Shown here piece by piece: positions 1-5,532 of a stretch of 5,790 nucleotides of DNA. The notes under the pieces are model-generated. The model was not told the origin of the DNA. It saw only the letters and a program-made list of their open reading frames with translations, and did not search any database. Made by a program: the position numbers and the translations under genes. The stretch covers positions 1 to 5,790 of the forward strand of contig JALOBP010000136.1 of the NCBI GenBank assembly GCA_023228295.1, written 5' to 3'. Position 1 is the stretch's first letter. Each line of letters starts with the position of its first letter. Source of the stretch: Methanoregula sp. (GTDB taxonomy: Archaea; Halobacteriota; Methanomicrobia; Methanomicrobiales; Methanospirillaceae).

Positions 1-52
1 TATTTTCAAAAAGGGTTACTCCCACATCAAACCAGGATCCAGGCTCATCCAT
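1..52 (-). CDS. Start of an unidentified protein (possible TPR protein), cut by window edge
   Basis: On the minus strand an ATG at 52-50 opens a frame that stays open to the window edge, giving 17 residues that begin MDEPGSWFDVGVTLFEN. The pattern W-x-x-x-G-x-x-L-x-x-x resembles the first helix of a tetratricopeptide repeat (TPR proteins are protein-binding scaffolds), but 17 residues are too few for assignment. No Shine-Dalgarno sequence precedes the ATG. An AT-rich TATA-like stretch lies about 20-30 nt upstream, which fits a leaderless archaeal transcript starting at or next to the ATG. The alternative ATG at 48-46 is in another frame and stops after 10 codons, so it is unlikely. That the frame is a gene at all is inference from its position and promoter. 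Confidence 0.4.
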   Translation of the reverse strand, partial: MDEPGSWFDVGVTLFEN

Positions 53-67
53 GCTTTATACAAAAAT

Positions 68-82
68 CTTATATGTTATACG
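68..82 (-). promoter_or_regulatory. Candidate archaeal TATA-box promoter for the left-edge gene
   Basis: The minus strand reads CGTATAACATATAAG from 82 to 68, the most AT-rich and TATA-like stretch in the gap 53-147. Its core is centred about 20-26 nt upstream of the ATG at 52, the spacing expected between an archaeal TATA box and the start of a leaderless transcript. A second TATA-like string (GTATAAAG) nearer the ATG is too close to act for this start. No BRE is certain. Confidence 0.35.
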
Positions 83-147
83 GGTTTCTAAATGCATTTC
101 CCGGGTTATTATGATAATTCGGGGTACGTGCAACCGTCTGCAGAAAA

Positions 148-709
148 TCAGGATACCCGGTAGTGATGGTAATCCATCTGCTGCGCTATCTTCTCCCGCA
201 CATCAGGTCCTGCGATCTTCCTGCAGAGAAAGAGCCCGAGATCAATTGCCGACGTCACGCCGCCGGCTGTTATGATGGTTCCCTCATCTACGATGCGGTC
301 GTGTGATACCTCGCGTGAAAACTGCTGCAAAAAACCCACCCGCTGAGGATGCGTGTTGCCTTTTTTGTGCGCCGGCAGCACCGAGTAATAAAGAACCCCC
401 ACAGACAGCCGCGACTGTTGTCTTCTCCGATGGAACAGCGATCCAGTGCAGGAACTCCGCATCTTTCATCAGATCCCTGATCCCGTCTCCCCCGGGAATT
501 ATAACGTAGTCATACGCGGACAGGTCATTGTTCACCCTGTCCGGAGTGAGTTTTGCGCCTTCGGCCGACCGGACCTGTTCGGTGCGGGCACAGACATCAT
601 ACACAAGACCGGGGATAAAACCCATGCTCCGGAGCCGGGTAACCGGGTCGTATACGCCGGCAAAATCCAAGAGGGTGAGATTGTCGTAGATTACAAACGC
701 AACCTTCAT
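148..709 (-). pseudogene. DJ-1/PfpI family protein (isonitrile hydratase-like), frameshifted
   Basis: This is a class I glutamine amidotransferase-like protein of the DJ-1/PfpI superfamily, nearest in style to isonitrile (isocyanide) hydratase-like members; the substrate is unknown. The start is ATG 709 (MKVAFVIYDN). The first frame carries the acidic residue of the active site in LTLLDFAG (Asp15), the Rossmann-type strand YDYVIIPGGDG (67-76), and the nucleophile elbow AVCGGSLLLGAAG with Cys103. After residue about 116 the family match moves to the +1 frame: GNTHPQ, DRIVDEGTIITAGGVTSAID and a helical end at the TGA at 150-148. The switch falls in a run of six A on the coding strand (T6 at 361-366). 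With five A the gene would encode one 186-residue protein of normal family length. As written, the first frame stops at 284 after 141 residues, with a 25-residue nonsense tail. It may be a sequencing or assembly indel, a recent mutation or a recoded gene; both halves look well conserved. It starts 26 nt after the zinc-ribbon gene and is probably co-transcribed with it. Confidence 0.85.
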
Positions 710-735
710 CGCGATACCCCAAAAAACACCGGGGA

Positions 736-933
736 TTACAGGACCCCGAACCAAGCGATATATGATGTTACGATCATGAAAATGAGCAGCACGATCAGGA
801 TCTTGTACCCGCACGAGGGGCAGATCCCGAGAGAAGATGGGTTCTCCTCATGCGAATACGTCAATGAGCAGATCCGGCAGGATTTATCTGATACGTGATG
901 GTCGTGCTTTTCAAATGATTCATGATGTGTCAT
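736..933 (-). CDS. Small zinc-ribbon, single-pass membrane protein
   Basis: This is a hypothetical protein of 65 residues and I do not recognise a named family. The N-terminus is His-rich (HH at 3-4, HDHH at 10-13). It is followed by a four-cysteine zinc-ribbon arrangement, Cys19-x2-Cys22 and Cys38-x2-Cys41 (CPSCG), then directly by a hydrophobic segment, about residues 44-64, that ends the protein. The expected topology is a short metal-binding domain held to the membrane by a C-terminal helix. The ATG at 933 is the only reasonable start: GTGG lies about 8 nt and GGAAGG about 15 nt upstream, both weak ribosome-binding signals. Support for a real gene is the ordered Cys pairs plus membrane helix and the position between two minus-strand genes. 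It could be a metal-sensing or assembly factor, but nothing in the sequence fixes its role. Confidence 0.72.
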   Translation of the reverse strand: MTHHESFEKHDHHVSDKSCRICSLTYSHEENPSSLGICPSCGYKILIVLLIFMIVTSYIAWFGVL

Positions 934-954
934 TGATAAGCCACTTGCCTTCCG

Positions 955-985
955 AAAAGGAAAAACATATCGTTTTCAAGGACTG
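955..985 (-). promoter_or_regulatory. AT-rich element: end of kinase transcript and/or promoter of zinc-ribbon gene
   Basis: In the 113-nt gap 934-1046 the minus strand carries GAAAACGATATG followed by T5 (965-961) and T4 (958-955). The purine-rich GAAAACG plus ATATG resembles a weak BRE/TATA pair roughly 35-40 nt upstream of the ATG at 933, allowing a leader of about 10 nt. The U-rich tracts are what archaeal transcription termination uses, so the same segment could end the kinase transcript. The two readings cannot be separated from sequence alone. Confidence 0.25.
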
Positions 986-1046
986 ACACAAGGACGTTTT
1001 CATGCGGGAATATGAGGATGATATCCCGGAAACCTGCACTCCCCGC

Positions 1047-2450
1047 TCATGGTTTTTCAAGCGTGAACCGGACGACCGTACCCTTCCGGGGATCTCCTTC
1101 GATGGGGTCCCCGACCAAAATTTTCCCGCCATACCGTTCTACGAGAGCCTTGCAGATGAAAAGCCCGAGGCCCTTCCCGCTCACCGAATGTTCCCCCCGC
1201 CGGAACCGCCCGAATACCAGCGATTTGAGATCATCCGGAATTCCCGGGCCATGGTCAGCTATCGAAACCGTAGCTTCCCTTTCTCCTTCCGTGACCCGGA
1301 TAATGACCAGGATATCGGTGCCCCCGAACTTGATCGCATTTCCGATCAGATTGTCAAAGACCGATTCGAGCATATCATCGGCAAGGACTAGGGCATCGCT
1401 GCCATCGTAATCGAACTTCGTATCGGAGAACAGGGAAATTTCCCGAGAAATTATCCCGGAAATCCGGATTGGGACTCGTTTCACAGAACCTTCCCGTATT
1501 TTCCGGAGCGTTGAGACATTTCTGATGATCTCGGCACTTTTCTCAAGCGAACGGACAAGGTTTGCAGACAGACCTGTCGGGCCGTCCCGGGACCGGGCCT
1601 CCAGCAGTTTTCCATAATTGAGGCTTGCCGTGTTGATGTTGTTGATATCGTGGGTCAGGATGTCAAGGTAAAGGCTGGTATCGCTATGGAGCTGGCGCAA
1701 CTCTGCATCCATCTTCCGGCGTTCGGTGATGTCAACGAATGTCAGTACCGCATGGTTGCCGGAAATTTTCCTCCCGACAATAATGGCAGCCCATTGTGTC
1801 CCGTCGTCTCTGTGGAGGAGGGTTTCTATGGCAGGCGAACTGTACTCAGACTCGAGGGTAGAAAAGATCCTGGAGATCCGGGCCTCGTCCTCAACAAACC
1901 TGGTAAGGCTCACCGGTGTTTTTGTGGATTCCGGCAGGCCGATACTGTGCTTGAAACGCTGGTTCATCTCAGTGATCGTGTGGTCCGCAAGGCTGATGAC
2001 TGCCACCCCGTTCTCCGTGTTGTCGAAAATTGCACGGTACTTCCGTTTTTCGATGAGAATGTAGTGGGTAAGGTAGGACACCATCAGGGCAACCGCTATA
2101 AGCAGGAGAGCATAGATGGCTGCAGCGATGATATCGTCGCGTTCCGGGTACCGGAACAGGACCACAACAGAGAAGAAGAACATCGCGAAGAGATATGCAA
2201 CGAGGACTCCTTTCCGCCGGAAAAAATAGGCAAACAGGATGGCAGGGATCGTGTACATGATGCCAATCAGGTGCGGCGTTCTCCCGGACATTAAAATCAG
2301 TAATGTGGATGTGAGGAGGACAAGCGAGAAAAGGATAAGACCTGCCTTCCAGTAATTCACCGGGATGCCAAAAGGCTCCTCCGGAATAAGAACACAATCG
2401 GCATCGGGATCGCGGTCTGCGGGCAGCTTCTCGGGTTCGATCTCCTTCAT
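1047..2450 (-). CDS. Membrane PAS-domain sensor histidine kinase (orphan)
   Basis: This 467-residue protein is a two-component sensor kinase expected to autophosphorylate on His and pass the phosphate to an unseen response regulator. Order of parts: an acidic cytoplasmic N-terminus (1-33); four predicted membrane helices at about 36-54, 61-77, 81-99 and 107-130, with almost no extracellular loop; a PAS domain with PAC end (about 136-245, from YRAIFDNTENGVAVI to VDITERR); and a dimerisation/phosphoacceptor helix with His267 in DILTHDINN. The HATPase_c domain follows, with N-box FDNLIGNAIKFG (Asn367, Asn371), G1 box ADHGPGIPDD (Asp399), F box VFGRFRRG and G2 box SGKGLGLFICK. All catalytic boxes are intact. 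The H-box has Asp after His and lacks the usual downstream Pro, a form I associate with methanogen kinases. ATG 2450 is the only start: the in-frame codons upstream hold no ATG, GTG or TTG before a TAA. No regulator gene adjoins it. The ligand is unknown; a membrane or PAS-bound signal is likely. Confidence 0.93.
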   Translation of the reverse strand: MKEIEPEKLPADRDPDADCVLIPEEPFGIPVNYWKAGLILFSLVLLTSTLLILMSGRTPHLIGIMYTIPAILFAYFFRRKGVLVAYLFAMFFFSVVVLFRYPERDDIIAAAIYALLLIAVALMVSYLTHYILIEKRKYRAIFDNTENGVAVISLADHTITEMNQRFKHSIGLPESTKTPVSLTRFVEDEARISRIFSTLESEYSSPAIETLLHRDDGTQWAAIIVGRKISGNHAVLTFVDITERRKMDAELRQLHSDTSLYLDILTHDINNINTASLNYGKLLEARSRDGPTGLSANLVRSLEKSAEIIRNVSTLRKIREGSVKRVPIRISGIISREISLFSDTKFDYDGSDALVLADDMLESVFDNLIGNAIKFGGTDILVIIRVTEGEREATVSIADHGPGIPDDLKSLVFGRFRRGEHSVSGKGLGLFICKALVERYGGKILVGDPIEGDPRKGTVVRFTLEKP

Positions 2451-2463
2451 GAGAATGAAGGAG
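2442..2463 (-). promoter_or_regulatory. Perfect 9-bp inverted repeat covering the kinase start codon
   Basis: On the minus (mRNA) strand CTCCTTCAT, loop TCTC, then ATGAAGGAG form a perfect 9-bp stem with a 4-nt loop. The start codon of the kinase is the first triplet of the 3' arm, so in RNA the AUG would be fully paired with the leader. The leader has no Shine-Dalgarno sequence: its CTCC is the complement of one, and the GGAG lies inside the coding region. This could be a translational control hairpin, a dyad operator in DNA, or chance. The repeat is directly visible; its function is inferred. Confidence 0.4.
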
Positions 2464-2482
2464 CCTATGCGGGTGCAAGATG

Positions 2483-2487
2483 AAAAA
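2483..2487 (-). terminator. Possible U-rich terminator after the DUF3006 gene
   Basis: A T5 run (in AATCTTTTTCATC) lies on the minus strand about 65 nt past the stop of the DUF3006 gene, in the 101-nt gap before the kinase. Archaeal RNA polymerase can terminate at such short T tracts without a hairpin. The run is short and isolated, so this is weak evidence for the end of the right-hand operon. The surrounding AAAACCTAATC could instead belong to the kinase promoter. Confidence 0.22.
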
Positions 2488-2551
2488 GATTAGGTTTTAG
2501 CTCTTTTCATGCCGGCATATCCGGGGCAATTACGGCAGGATGAGGGGATTT

Positions 2552-2773
2552 TCAGCCGGCCTGCTTCTTTTTCAGAAACTCAATTTTCCGGGCAATGCGT
2601 TCTTTTGCCCCGGCGGTTGAGTCTGGATCCTTTACGAACGTCAGTACGAGAATGTCGCCTTCAGACGTGCCGTGGGGGAGATGCGCGATCGGGACGGTCA
2701 TCCGGATGCTCTCGTCATCGCACCCGATGAGCACTGCAATTCCCGCTTCGATACTGTCAACGGACATCTGCAT
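2552..2773 (-). CDS. DUF3006 family small protein
   Basis: This 73-residue protein matches the DUF3006 pattern: an N-terminal SVDSIEAGIAVLIG strand pair, a polar turn CDDESIRMTV, then PIAHLPHGTSEGDILVLTF, a compact beta-rich fold of unknown function, ending in a basic helix rich in Lys/Arg (RIARKIEFLKKK). DUF3006 genes often sit next to secreted ComEC-like metallo-beta-lactamase genes, as here, which suggests a partner or regulator role for the upstream hydrolase. There is no signal peptide, so it should be cytoplasmic. ATG 2773 is chosen because GAGGG (2787-2783) stands 8 nt upstream, inside the last codons of the hydrolase. ATG 2767 is possible, and a TTG at 2782 overlaps the upstream stop as TTGA but fits the family start less well. 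Spacing to the previous stop is only 5 nt, so translational coupling is likely. Confidence 0.85.
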   Translation of the reverse strand: MQMSVDSIEAGIAVLIGCDDESIRMTVPIAHLPHGTSEGDILVLTFVKDPDSTAGAKERIARKIEFLKKKQAG

Positions 2774-2778
2774 GATGA

Positions 2779-4194
2779 TCAACCCTCTGATCTCTGGTCG
2801 ACGACGTTGCCACTGCCGTCTTTAAGGAACGCGGTATCCCCGGTGTTACCAAAGAGCGGGGCGGTTCTGCCCATGAAGAGTGTTGTCCCGTTCATTGTCC
2901 CGCTCCCGACATGGACCGTCACCGATTCCGCGGGAAGGAGAACGATCGCCGGGAATGTATACGGGTTGGTGCCGGATGTGTCCGTGAGGGTCCAGCCGGC
3001 AATAAGCACCGGTCCGTCGCCATTGTTCGTGAGCCGGACCCACTCGCCGTTCAGGTTCTCCCGGTCATCCCCGGGGGCATCGAACTGGGTGGCGCTGATC
3101 CGGATCGATGAGGCATTGCCAACCTGGATCGCAGGCATGGTGAAGGAAGGGACCGGGACCGATATATTGGATGGGATCGTCGGGATGGTTACGACCGGTG
3201 AGGGAGTGACTGGTGCTGTCGTGGCGGGTGACGTGGGGGAAGCAACAGGAGCCGTTGTAACGGTGACCGTTGTCTTCGGCACCCATATGTCCTCCCCTCC
3301 GTTCTCTGCAGTGACAGAGTATGCAGCCCCATCGCTCCGGATAAGAATGGTGCCATCGCGATCGGTCCGGTAAATCGTGGGACCGGCTGCCAGAAGCCGT
3401 TCCAGGGCCTCATCGTGCGGGTGGCCGTACGGGTTGTCAGCGGCAAGGGAGATTACTGCAAGTTCCGGCCGGACCCGCGAAAGGAACACGGTCGAGCTTG
3501 AACCGGAACTTCCATGGTGGCCGACCTTGATGACCTGTGCATCCAGTGGGTAACCGTTCTTCAGCATCTCATCTTCGGTAGCGCTCGTTGCGTCCCCGGT
3601 ATAGAGGAGGTTCACCGTACCGTACGAGATCCGCAGGACGATACTGTTGGTGTTGATGTCATCGCCGATCTGCTCTTTTGGGGGCGAGATGACGAGAATC
3701 CGGAGGGATGGGTCGAGGTCGATGGTCTGGCCTGGTTCCGCTGCAATATACGGGATGTTTTTCTTATCAATGGTATCGAGGAACGTTTCATAGATCTGGG
3801 ATGTGGATGGCGTACCGGAATCGAGCACTTTTTCAACCGGGAATGCTGCGAGGATTTTTGCCATGCCTCCGATATGGTCCGAGTGCGGGTGGGTGGCAAC
3901 TAAGAGGTCGATCCGGTTCACGCCAAGTTTTTGTAAATTGCTGACAACCTGATCACCCCGGTTCACTTCTCCGGCATCGATAAGGATGACCTTGTCCCTG
4001 AACAGGATGACAGACGAGTCTCCCTGCCCGACATCAAGGAAATATGCCTGGAGGTCTCCGGTGGTGTCCGGGTCCAGGGACGATCTGGAACCTTCATTGA
4101 GGAGATCGGTACAACCGGCAGAAAAAATGCAGGCAAGCAGGAGCAGGGAGATGCAGATCCGGGCGGTGGGGGAAAACGATGCTGGGGGATTCAT
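2779..4194 (-). CDS. Secreted lipoprotein: ComEC-like metallo-beta-lactamase hydrolase with C-terminal lamin-tail domain
   Basis: Numbering is from ATG 4194 (471 residues). The N-terminus is a lipoprotein signal peptide: Arg12, hydrophobic core 13-27, lipobox-like FSAGC with Cys28 as lipidation site. Residues about 48-300 are an MBL-fold hydrolase of the ComEC/Rec2 C-terminal type: FLDVGQGDS (52-60), the metal motif THPHSDH with His102, His104, Asp106 and His107, YTGD with Asp201, GHHGSSGS with His226, and the late NPYGHPHDE motif. All expected metal ligands are present, so it should be active, probably as a phosphodiesterase or nuclease outside the cell. No ComEC channel helices exist. A Thr/Pro/Val-rich linker (about 306-353) leads to a lamin-tail (LTD, Ig-like) domain, about 356-471, seen in NGEWVRLTNNGDGP, IAGWTLTD and NTGDTAFLKDGSGNVVD. 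The gene starts 15 nt after the deaminase stop. A TTG at 4209, directly after that stop, would lengthen the n-region by five residues and is less likely. The substrate is not shown by the sequence. Confidence 0.9.
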   Translation of the reverse strand: MNPPASFSPTARICISLLLLACIFSAGCTDLLNEGSRSSLDPDTTGDLQAYFLDVGQGDSSVILFRDKVILIDAGEVNRGDQVVSNLQKLGVNRIDLLVATHPHSDHIGGMAKILAAFPVEKVLDSGTPSTSQIYETFLDTIDKKNIPYIAAEPGQTIDLDPSLRILVISPPKEQIGDDINTNSIVLRISYGTVNLLYTGDATSATEDEMLKNGYPLDAQVIKVGHHGSSGSSSTVFLSRVRPELAVISLAADNPYGHPHDEALERLLAAGPTIYRTDRDGTILIRSDGAAYSVTAENGGEDIWVPKTTVTVTTAPVASPTSPATTAPVTPSPVVTIPTIPSNISVPVPSFTMPAIQVGNASSIRISATQFDAPGDDRENLNGEWVRLTNNGDGPVLIAGWTLTDTSGTNPYTFPAIVLLPAESVTVHVGSGTMNGTTLFMGRTAPLFGNTGDTAFLKDGSGNVVDQRSEG

Positions 4195-4209
4195 ATGGTG
4201 ATTTCCCAA

Positions 4210-5520
4210 CTACGATGACTGTGCCCGCCCGACAAGGCTGCGGGCTGCCTTTGCCGCACCGGTCAGGATCTTCTCTTCGTCCGGGACGATCCCGTCAAGC
4301 ATCAGGACCTGCCCGTTGCAGATCGTGGTCTCGACCGCTGCGCCGCTGCAGGAGTAGATGAGGTTCGAGGCTGCGTTGTGGAGCGGCGTGTTGCAGGAGA
4401 TATCTGTCCTGACAAGGATGATATCGGCTGGCAGGCCCACAGCGAGTTTCCCGGTGGGGAGCCCCAGCGCCTTTGCCCCGTTGTTGCCAGCCATGCGGAG
4501 CGCGTCTGGTGCCGGCAGGAGAGTCGGGTTGTTCCAGAAGAACTTCTGGAGGAGGGCTGCGGTCTTTGCCTCTTTGAACATGTCCAGGTTGTTGTTGGAT
4601 GCGCACCCGTCAGTGCCAAGACATGGGTTGGCCCCTGCAGCGGCCAGCCAGTGGTACGGCATTGCCCGGTTGGTGGCAAGTTTCATGTTGCTCGAAGGAT
4701 TGTGTGACGCTGAAACGCCGTATTTCCCGAGAAGCGTGCACTCAGCTTCATCGAGCCAGCAGCAGTGGGCGGCAACCGTCTGGGAAGTCAGGATCCCGCA
4801 GTCTTCGAGATGGGCTGCCGGGCGTTTACCATGTGCAGTAAGGCAGTCGGTCACTTCTTTTTCTGTTTCTGACAGGTGGATGTGGATGCCGATCTTCTCC
4901 TGTGCGGCAAATTCCGCGCACCATTTCAGGCCTTCGGGCGAGACCGTGTAGATTGCATGCGGGCCGACCGAGGCTTTGATCCGGGAGTTGTTGAGGGAGC
5001 GGATATGGTGAATGAGTTTCTCCGTTGCCTTACATTCGGCCTCCCGCTTCTCCGGGCTGAAGAGGTCGATGAACCCGTAGCAGAGCGTTGCACGGATGCC
5101 TGCTTCGCCGACAGCGCGGGCGGCTTCCTCCATCATGAAGTACATGTCGTTGAACGCAACTGTCCCGGTCCTTACCATCTCGAGGCAGGCGAGTTTTGTC
5201 CCCCAGTATACATCATCGGGAGTCAGGTGTGCTTCGAGCGGCCAGATCTTCTGGCTGAGCCAGTCCTGCAGGATCATGTCGTCGGCATATCCCCGCAGGA
5301 GGCTCATCGCTGCATGGGCATGGGTGTTGACCATACCCGGCAGGGCAAGCGCCCCGTTCCCGTCAATGATAAGGTCTGCATCTTCCCGGTGTTCCCAGCG
5401 GATCCCGTCGCCAATCCCGCCGATGGTGCCATCGTCGTTCACATAGATGTCTGCAACATTGCCGTCCACATTCACGTTTGCAATCAGGATCGACTGCTGT
5501 CTGCCAAAAATTTCTTCCAT
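4210..5520 (-). CDS. dadD: 5'-deoxyadenosine / SAH / MTA deaminase (amidohydrolase family)
   Basis: This 436-residue protein of the amidohydrolase superfamily hydrolyses the 6-amino group of adenosine-type by-products of SAM (5'-deoxyadenosine, S-adenosylhomocysteine, methylthioadenosine) to the inosine forms with release of ammonia; it is cytoplasmic. The beta-strand N-terminal domain (1-60) leads to GMVNTHAHAAMSLLRG with metal ligands His67 and His69. Further signatures are WPLE with Glu96 (substrate contact), SVGPHAIYTVS with His188, HIHLSETE with metal ligand His215 and catalytic Glu218, AHCCWL with His252, SHNPSSNMKLA, and GTDGCASNNNLDMF with metal ligand Asp304. The length matches the family. 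ATG 5520 is fixed by the strong GGAGGA site 5 nt upstream. The phosphorylase gene ends 12 nt before it, which supports a salvage role: deaminate, then phosphorolyse. The methanogen enzyme MJ1541 (DadD) prefers 5'-deoxyadenosine; SAH/MTA deaminase (MtaD) is the alternative name. Exact preference cannot be read from sequence. Confidence 0.93.
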   Translation of the reverse strand: MEEIFGRQQSILIANVNVDGNVADIYVNDDGTIGGIGDGIRWEHREDADLIIDGNGALALPGMVNTHAHAAMSLLRGYADDMILQDWLSQKIWPLEAHLTPDDVYWGTKLACLEMVRTGTVAFNDMYFMMEEAARAVGEAGIRATLCYGFIDLFSPEKREAECKATEKLIHHIRSLNNSRIKASVGPHAIYTVSPEGLKWCAEFAAQEKIGIHIHLSETEKEVTDCLTAHGKRPAAHLEDCGILTSQTVAAHCCWLDEAECTLLGKYGVSASHNPSSNMKLATNRAMPYHWLAAAGANPCLGTDGCASNNNLDMFKEAKTAALLQKFFWNNPTLLPAPDALRMAGNNGAKALGLPTGKLAVGLPADIILVRTDISCNTPLHNAASNLIYSCSGAAVETTICNGQVLMLDGIVPDEEKILTGAAKAARSLVGRAQSS

Positions 5521-5525
5521 CCTCG

Positions 5526-5531
5526 TCCTCC
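5526..5531 (-). promoter_or_regulatory. Strong ribosome-binding site of the deaminase gene
   Basis: GGAGGA on the minus strand, 5 nt before ATG 5520 and 1 nt after the stop of the phosphorylase gene. It matches the anti-Shine-Dalgarno end of archaeal 16S rRNA well and decides the start codon. It is the best such site in the window. Confidence 0.8.
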
Positions 5532-5532
5532 G

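Noticed and set aside
108..118. Small dyad ATTAT-G-ATAAT in the gap before the left-edge gene
   Set aside because: Five-base arms in AT-rich sequence are expected by chance, and nothing ties it to a regulator.
51..275. Plus-strand open frame of 74 codons after a TATA-like stretch
   Set aside because: It runs antisense through the conserved C-terminal half of the DJ-1/PfpI gene, and its basic, low-complexity protein resembles nothing.
361..366. Programmed -1 frameshift at the A6 run
   Set aside because: A -1 shift leads into a frame without family similarity; the required change is +1, or loss of one A.
710..814. Upstream in-frame start for the DJ-1/PfpI gene at 814
   Set aside because: It would add 35 residues overlapping the zinc-ribbon coding region, whereas family members begin at the MKVAFVIYDN strand (ATG 709).
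446..898. Plus-strand open frame of 150 codons
   Set aside because: It is antisense to both the DJ-1/PfpI gene and the zinc-ribbon gene, and shows no motif or ribosome-binding site.
1650..2294. Plus-strand open frame of 214 codons
   Set aside because: It mirrors the histidine kinase, whose PAS and membrane segments are unmistakable; high GC content keeps antisense frames open.
2493..2510. Six-residue leader frame upstream of the kinase (ATG at 2510 to TAA)
   Set aside because: It has no ribosome-binding site, no regulatory codon run and no conserved feature; most likely chance.
2672..3373. Plus-strand open frame of 233 codons rich in Val/Gly/Thr
   Set aside because: It is antisense to the Thr/Pro linker and lamin-tail domain of the lipoprotein; the composition simply reflects that repetitive linker.
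4358..4951. Plus-strand open frame of 197 codons
   Set aside because: It is antisense to the catalytic core of the deaminase and has no recognisable protein features.
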